Made by a program: the position numbers and the translations under genes. The notes under the pieces are model-generated. The model saw nothing but the letters and a program-made list of their open reading frames with translations, made no database searches and had not been told where the DNA came from. A DNA stretch of 46,570 nt from Pseudonocardiales bacterium (GTDB lineage Bacteria; Actinomycetota; Actinomycetes; Mycobacteriales; Pseudonocardiaceae). Positions 42,150-46,570 of the stretch are shown piece by piece. How positions within the stretch are numbered: position 1 is the first letter of the stretch; the number at the start of each line of letters is the position of its first letter. The stretch is taken from contig JAFATA010000023.1 of assembly GCA_019244165.1 (NCBI GenBank), forward strand, positions 1 through 46,570. Reading direction: 5' to 3'.

Positions 42150-42260
42150 GCTGCTCTTCACCGCAGCCAGGTGTGTTCGGACTCCGACGCATCGCGCCCC
42201 ACCCACGATGTCGACTACCATTTTTCGGACCCGAACCGTAGCGATAAGCTGGTCTGCGCC

Positions 42261-42389
42261 GTGGACTTGCAGATGCTGGTTGCCTTGGTCGGCAGGGAAG
42301 ACGCGACCGCACAGTTTCAGGCGTTGTATGATGCCGCCGGGGTGAGACTTACGCGCTCACCCCTACCGCGTCGATTTCCCTCTCGGTGA
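42261..42389 (+). pseudogene. probable fragment of an ECF sigma factor N-terminus
   Basis: A 42-residue frame, [28 protein letters not shown], resembles the region 2 start of ECF sigma factors (typically LLALVARGDEAAFAALYD). It then ends in unrelated Arg/Pro-rich sequence with no DNA-binding regions 2.4 or 4. It is read as a truncated gene and lies 32 bases upstream of the NRPS start, so its stop-proximal sequence also forms the NRPS leader. A chance resemblance cannot be excluded. Confidence 0.35.
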
Positions 42390-42394
42390 GGGGA

Positions 42395-42421
42395 TCTCGC
42401 AAGGCAACAGAGGGGACAATT
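42395..42421 (+). promoter_or_regulatory. NRPS ribosome-binding region
   Basis: AGAGGGGACAATT places a strong purine-rich site directly before the ATG at 42422. Just upstream, cctctcggtgagg (42380-42392) can form a small hairpin, and ggtgagacttacgcgctcacc (about 42340-42360) another. A regulatory role is only possible, not shown. Confidence 0.45.
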
Positions 42422-45400
42422 ATGACTATCCCTAGCGCCGGTATCGCACTTCCGTTATCTGCCGCACAGCGGGAGATTTGGTTTGCTGAACAACAGTTCG
42501 CCACGGTGAGTTGCGCTTACAATGGTGGTGAGTGCATCGAGATCGATGGGCCGGTTGATCCGGTGTTGTTCGAGGCGGCGTTGCGACGAGTTGTCGGGGA
42601 GATCGACGCACTGCACGCACGGTTCGTAGAAGCTGGTGACGGGCCACGGCAGATCCTGCAGCCGTCGCTGGAGTGGACGATGCCCGTGGTTGATGTCAGT
42701 GATGACCTTGACCCGGGGGTGGCCGCGCAGGTGTGGATGAGCGCCGATCTAGCTCGGCCGATGGATCTGGCTCAGGGGCCGTTGTTCCGGTACGCGTTGA
42801 TCAAGCTGGGGCCCGAGCGTTGGGTGTGGTATCAGACCTACCACCACATTGTGATGGACGGGTACGGGCTTTCCCTTGTGGAGCGGCGAGCGGCGCAGGT
42901 GTACACCGCACTAGCCACCGGGCGGGCGTGTGCTCAGCATGGGTTTGGTTCGCTGCGTGAGTTGCTGGATAGTGATGTTGCTTATCGTGGCTCGGAGCAG
43001 TTCGCGCAGGATCAAGCGTACTGGGTGGAACGTTTCGTTGACGAGCCAGAGCCAACCAGGATTGTTGGTCGGTCATCGACTACGCCCGAGAGCTTGGTGT
43101 ATCGGACGGGCTGTTTGTCACCGTCGAGCATGGACAGATTGAGGGCAGCAGCATACCGGGCCGGGGTGCCCTGGTCGCGCGTGGTGATTGCCGCGACGGC
43201 GGTGTATGTGCACCGGTTGACCGGTGCCCGGGACGTGATCCTCGGGTTTCCGGTCACGGCACGGCAAGATCATGTGCTCAAACGCGTGCCGGGCATGGTG
43301 TCCAACGTGTTGCCGCTGCGGCTAGCTCTCCATCCGAGCATGACCCCCTCCGAGCTCATCGTGCACGTTACTCAGGAGGTTGGCCAATTATTAAAGCATC
43401 AACGTTACCGAGGTGAGGATCTCCACCGAGATCGTGGGCTGCCTGGCAACCTCGGGACAACCTTCGCGCCATTAATCAATATCATGTCATTTGATCATGA
43501 TCTGCATTTCGCTGGATGTCGCATCGCGTCGCGCCATATTTTTTACGATTTAATGGTCGATCTATCTCTTCTCGTGTGGGGCGGGCCGGATTGCTCGGGA
43601 CTGCAGGTCAGTCTCTACGCACATCCGGAAGTCTGTGCCGCTGATGACGCCACCGCCCACCATCAACGTTTCTTAAAATTGTTAGAAAATCTCGCGGTCG
43701 CGGACCCGGACCAACCGATCAGCCGGATCGACCTGCTCACGACCGACGAACGCGCTCGGTTGCTTGTCGATGACAACAGCACCATCCACCCACTACCGCC
43801 TCACACCACACTGCCAGCGTTGTTCCAAATTCAAGCACACGCCACCCCCCACGTCGAGGCGGTAGTGTTCGACGACACTATCTTGACCTACGCACAACTC
43901 AACACGTGTGCCAACCAACTTGCGCACGCGTTGATCGCCTACGGGGTGGGTCCAGAACAGATTGTGGCACTCGCGCTGCCCCGCTGTCCCGAACTCGTGG
44001 TTGCCATCCTGGCGGTCCTCAAAACCGGTGCGGCCTACCTGCCTCTCGACCCTGGCTACCCGGCAGGCCGGATCGCCTTCATGCTCGGTGACGCCCAACC
44101 GGTATTGCTACTCACCACCGAACAAACTACAGCTTCTGTCCCCGGCGATGTCGCCATTCCTCGGCTGGTCATCGATGACCCCGACACCCTCGTGATGCTG
44201 GCCAGTGGCCCAGACACCGATCCCACCAACACCCACCGCACCACTGACCTGTTGCCCCACCACCCGGCGTACGTGATCTACACCTCTGGCTCCACCGGTA
44301 CCCCCAAAGGCGTTCTCATCACCCACTACAACGTGGTACGTCTGTTCGGGGCAACCCAGCAATGGTTTGGTTTCAATGCCGAGGATGTGTTGACGCTGTT
44401 CCATTCCTACGCGTTCGACTTTTCCGTCTGGGAGATCTGGGGCGCGTTGCTGCACGGCGGTCGTCTGATCGTTGTTCCTTATGAGGTTAGTCGCTCACCC
44501 CAGCGCTTCCTTCAACTGTTGGCTGACCAGGGCGTGACCGTACTCAACCAGACGCCGTCGGCGTTTTACCAATTGACGCAGGCCGATGCGGGCAATCCCA
44601 CTCTAGGGCAGTCGCTCGCATTGCGTACTGTCATTCTCGGTGGCGAAGCGCTGGCGGTGGCCCGGCTACATGACTGGTACCAACGCCACCCCGATCACAC
44701 ACCAGTCTTAGTCAACATGTATGGCATCACCGAGACCACGGTGCATGTCACTCACCTCAGGCTTGGCCACCGCACCACCACAGACCCAGCCAGCGTGATC
44801 GGTACTGCCATCACCGACCTTCGCACCTATGTACTCGACACCAGTTTGCAGCCGGTGCCGCCGGGTGTGGTGGGTGAGTTGTATATCGCGGGGTTAGGGT
44901 TGGCTCGGGGGTATTTGCGTCGGCCTGGTTTGACCGCTACCCGGTTTGTCGCTGACCCCTACGGTCCACCGGGAACACGGATGTATCGGACGGGGGACCT
45001 GGCCCGTTGGCGACCTGATGGGAACTTGGAGTTCGTGGTCCGGGCCGATGATCAGGTCAAGATCCGGGGATTCCGGATCGAGCCTGGTGAAATCGAAAAT
45101 GTGCTCATGGAACGCCCCGAGGTCGCGCGAGCTGCGGTGGTTGTGCGGGAGGATCGTCCTGGGGACGCACGGTTGGTCGCGTATGTAGTGGCGGCTACGG
45201 ACTCGGCTTTGCCGCCGGAGCTGCTGCGGGAGTTTGCGCGGGCGCGGTTGCCTGAGTATATGGTGCCGGCGGCTTTTATAGTTCTCGAGGGGTTGCCGTT
45301 GACGCCGAATGGGAAACTGGATCGGGCCGCGTTGCCCGTGCCGGAGTTCGGGTCGGTCGGGAGTGGGCGGGCGCCGAGGACACCGCAAGAGCAACTGCTT

Positions 45401-46570
45401 GCTGAGCTTTTCGCTGAGGTGTTGGGCCTTTCCCGGGTGGGAATCGAAGACGATTTTTTCATCCTGGGTGGGCATTCGCTGCTGGCCACTCGTCTGGTAG
45501 CCAGGATCCGCGCTGTGTTGGGTGTGGAGTTGGAGCTCCGCGCTCTGTTTGAGGCTCCCACGCCAGCCGGGCTTGCCGCGCGTTTGGATAAGGCGGGACA
45601 GGCGCGGTTGGCGTTGAGAGTGTCTGAGCGTCCGGATCAGGTGCCGTTGTCGTTCGCGCAGCGCCGGTTGTGGTTTCTGCACCAGATGGACGGCCCGAAT
45701 GCCACCTACAACGTTCCCCTCGCGCTGCGGCTGCGCGGAGTGTTGGATCGGGCGGCGTCGCAGGCTGCGTTGGGTGATGTGATCGCGCGGCATGAGAGCC
45801 TGCGTACGGTCTTCCCCCATACCGACGGGGTGCCGTGCCAGCGGGTCCTGGACACCGACGCGGTCCATTCAGCACTGTCCGTCACGGAGGTCAGCAACAT
45901 CGAGCTGCCCGCCGCGTTAGCCGCTGCGGCACGGCACGGGTTCGACCTTGGTACCGAGCTGCCGATGCGGGCTGAGCTTTTTGTGGTAGCGCCGGATGAG
46001 CATGTGCTGCTGCTGGTGATACACCACATCGCTGGTGACGGCTGGTCGTTGCGTCCGCTGTCCGTTGATTTGGCCGCCGCCTACACCGCTCGCTGTCAAG
46101 GTCACGCGCCAAAGTGGGCGCCGTTGCCGGTGCAGTACGCCGATTACACCCTGTGGCAGCACCGGCTGTTGGGTGACCAAGCCAACCCAGACAGTTTGTT
46201 CGCCACCCAGCTAGCGTATTGGACCCAGACGCTGGCCGGGGTACCTGAGTCGGTGGAGTTGCCCACCGACCGGCCCCGCCCAGCAATCGCCAGCTACCGC
46301 GGTGGGCTGATCGAGGTAAGTGTGGACGCGCGGTTGCACCAGGGGTTGCGGGAGCTGGCCCGCCAAGCCGGGGCGAGTCTGGTGATGGTCCTGCAAGCCG
46401 CCTTGGCGGCCTTGCTGAGCAAACTTGGCGCGGGCACCGATATCCCGCTGGGTAGTCCGATCGCTGGGCGTACTGATCCGGCACTGGACGATCTGGTGGG
46501 GTTTTTCGTCAACACCCTGGTGCTGCGTACTGATGTCTCCGGTGATCCCACCTTCCGGGAGTTGTTGGCT
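42422..46570 (+). CDS. non-ribosomal peptide synthetase, C-A(Thr)-T-C..., 3' end outside window
   Basis: An open frame of 1383 codons to the window edge. Domains: condensation (about 8-440; [14 protein letters not shown], active site HHIVMDGYG near 142), adenylation (about 460-965), carrier (about 985-1055; [14 protein letters not shown] with the phosphopantetheine serine) and a second condensation domain from about 1075 ([23 protein letters not shown] near 1200), cut off. In the adenylation domain, [55 protein letters not shown] and PNGKLDR give the binding-pocket code DFWNIGMVHK, the classical threonine code. The first condensation domain resembles those of EntF/DhbF-type starter modules that accept an aryl or acyl group. 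Several TTA leucine codons and an AT-rich stretch occur in the first domain. Confidence 0.95.
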   Translation, partial: MTIPSAGIALPLSAAQREIWFAEQQFATVSCAYNGGECIEIDGPVDPVLFEAALRRVVGEIDALHARFVEAGDGPRQILQPSLEWTMPVVDVSDDLDPGVAAQVWMSADLARPMDLAQGPLFRYALIKLGPERWVWYQTYHHIVMDGYGLSLVERRAAQVYTALATGRACAQHGFGSLRELLDSDVAYRGSEQFAQDQAYWVERFVDEPEPTRIVGRSSTTPESLVYRTGCLSPSSMDRLRAAAYRAGVPWSRVVIAATAVYVHRLTGARDVILGFPVTARQDHVLKRVPGMVSNVLPLRLALHPSMTPSELIVHVTQEVGQLLKHQRYRGEDLHRDRGLPGNLGTTFAPLINIMSFDHDLHFAGCRIASRHIFYDLMVDLSLLVWGGPDCSGLQVSLYAHPEVCAADDATAHHQRFLKLLENLAVADPDQPISRIDLLTTDERARLLVDDNSTIHPLPPHTTLPALFQIQAHATPHVEAVVFDDTILTYAQLNTCANQLAHALIAYGVGPEQIVALALPRCPELVVAILAVLKTGAAYLPLDPGYPAGRIAFMLGDAQPVLLLTTEQTTASVPGDVAIPRLVIDDPDTLVMLASGPDTDPTNTHRTTDLLPHHPAYVIYTSGSTGTPKGVLITHYNVVRLFGATQQWFGFNAEDVLTLFHSYAFDFSVWEIWGALLHGGRLIVVPYEVSRSPQRFLQLLADQGVTVLNQTPSAFYQLTQADAGNPTLGQSLALRTVILGGEALAVARLHDWYQRHPDHTPVLVNMYGITETTVHVTHLRLGHRTTTDPASVIGTAITDLRTYVLDTSLQPVPPGVVGELYIAGLGLARGYLRRPGLTATRFVADPYGPPGTRMYRTGDLARWRPDGNLEFVVRADDQVKIRGFRIEPGEIENVLMERPEVARAAVVVREDRPGDARLVAYVVAATDSALPPELLREFARARLPEYMVPAAFIVLEGLPLTPNGKLDRAALPVPEFGSVGSGRAPRTPQEQLLAELFAEVLGLSRVGIEDDFFILGGHSLLATRLVARIRAVLGVELELRALFEAPTPAGLAARLDKAGQARLALRVSERPDQVPLSFAQRRLWFLHQMDGPNATYNVPLALRLRGVLDRAASQAALGDVIARHESLRTVFPHTDGVPCQRVLDTDAVHSALSVTEVSNIELPAALAAAARHGFDLGTELPMRAELFVVAPDEHVLLLVIHHIAGDGWSLRPLSVDLAAAYTARCQGHAPKWAPLPVQYADYTLWQHRLLGDQANPDSLFATQLAYWTQTLAGVPESVELPTDRPRPAIASYRGGLIEVSVDARLHQGLRELARQAGASLVMVLQAALAALLSKLGAGTDIPLGSPIAGRTDPALDDLVGFFVNTLVLRTDVSGDPTFRELLA

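Overview
This is high-GC actinobacterial DNA, most likely from a Pseudonocardiales-type actinomycete. The reasons are frequent GTG starts, GTGA stop/start overlaps, and a mycobacteria-like backbone order: HIT / pgsA / acyltransferase / pimA, then pdxS / pdxT / yebC / ruvCAB, then yajC / secD / secF / apt / rel / cyclophilin / metallo-beta-lactamase hydrolase. The phosphatidylinositol-mannoside genes point to mycolata or Pseudonocardiales relatives. Assignments rest on reading the translated sequence; no database search was possible.

Layout. 1-13100: housekeeping genes (thrC, holA, rpsT, lepA) mixed with accessory genes: a glyoxalase-fold protein, a cyanase, a VapBC-type pair, a Uma2 nuclease, an MDR oxidoreductase, a secreted guanyl-specific RNase with its barstar-type inhibitor, an enoyl-CoA hydratase family protein, small membrane proteins and two secreted Pro/Ser-rich proteins. 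13370-17230: HIT / phosphatidylinositol(-phosphate) synthase / PIM acyltransferase / PimA mannosyltransferase / LemA-like. 17190-25370: an EF-G-like GTPase, the PLP synthase genes pdxS and pdxT with a PHP phosphoesterase between them, yebC, and the resolvasome ruvCAB. 25381-31935: an accessory island between ruvB and yajC. It has an XRE/TPR regulator, a pentapeptide-repeat protein, a visibly decayed RiPP maturation locus (frameshifted radical SAM/SPASM enzyme, deleted ATP-grasp ligase and methyltransferase, possible precursor tail) and a VIT1/CCC1 membrane protein. 32227-42149: yajC-secD-secF, a membrane-anchored kinase-like protein lacking canonical ATP-binding residues, apt, bifunctional rel, a membrane-anchored cyclophilin and a glyoxalase II-like hydrolase. 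42261-46570: an apparent ECF sigma fragment followed by the start of a non-ribosomal peptide synthetase (C-A-T-C..., cut by the window edge) whose first adenylation domain carries the classical threonine code.

The two most unusual signals are these. (1) Short tandem duplications, most with a period of exactly 15 nt (others 11, 12 or 24), recur at more than ten unrelated sites. In genes they always keep frame and sit in disordered ends, linkers or loops (thrC, apt, ruvA, PIM acyltransferase, a DUF5134-like protein, the radical SAM tail); others lie between genes (before secD, pdxS, HIT and the DUF5134-like gene). (2) The RiPP locus at 28.2-31.2 kb combines ATP-grasp/methyltransferase (graspetide-type) and radical SAM/SPASM (cyclophane-type) maturases and appears inactivated in at least three genes.
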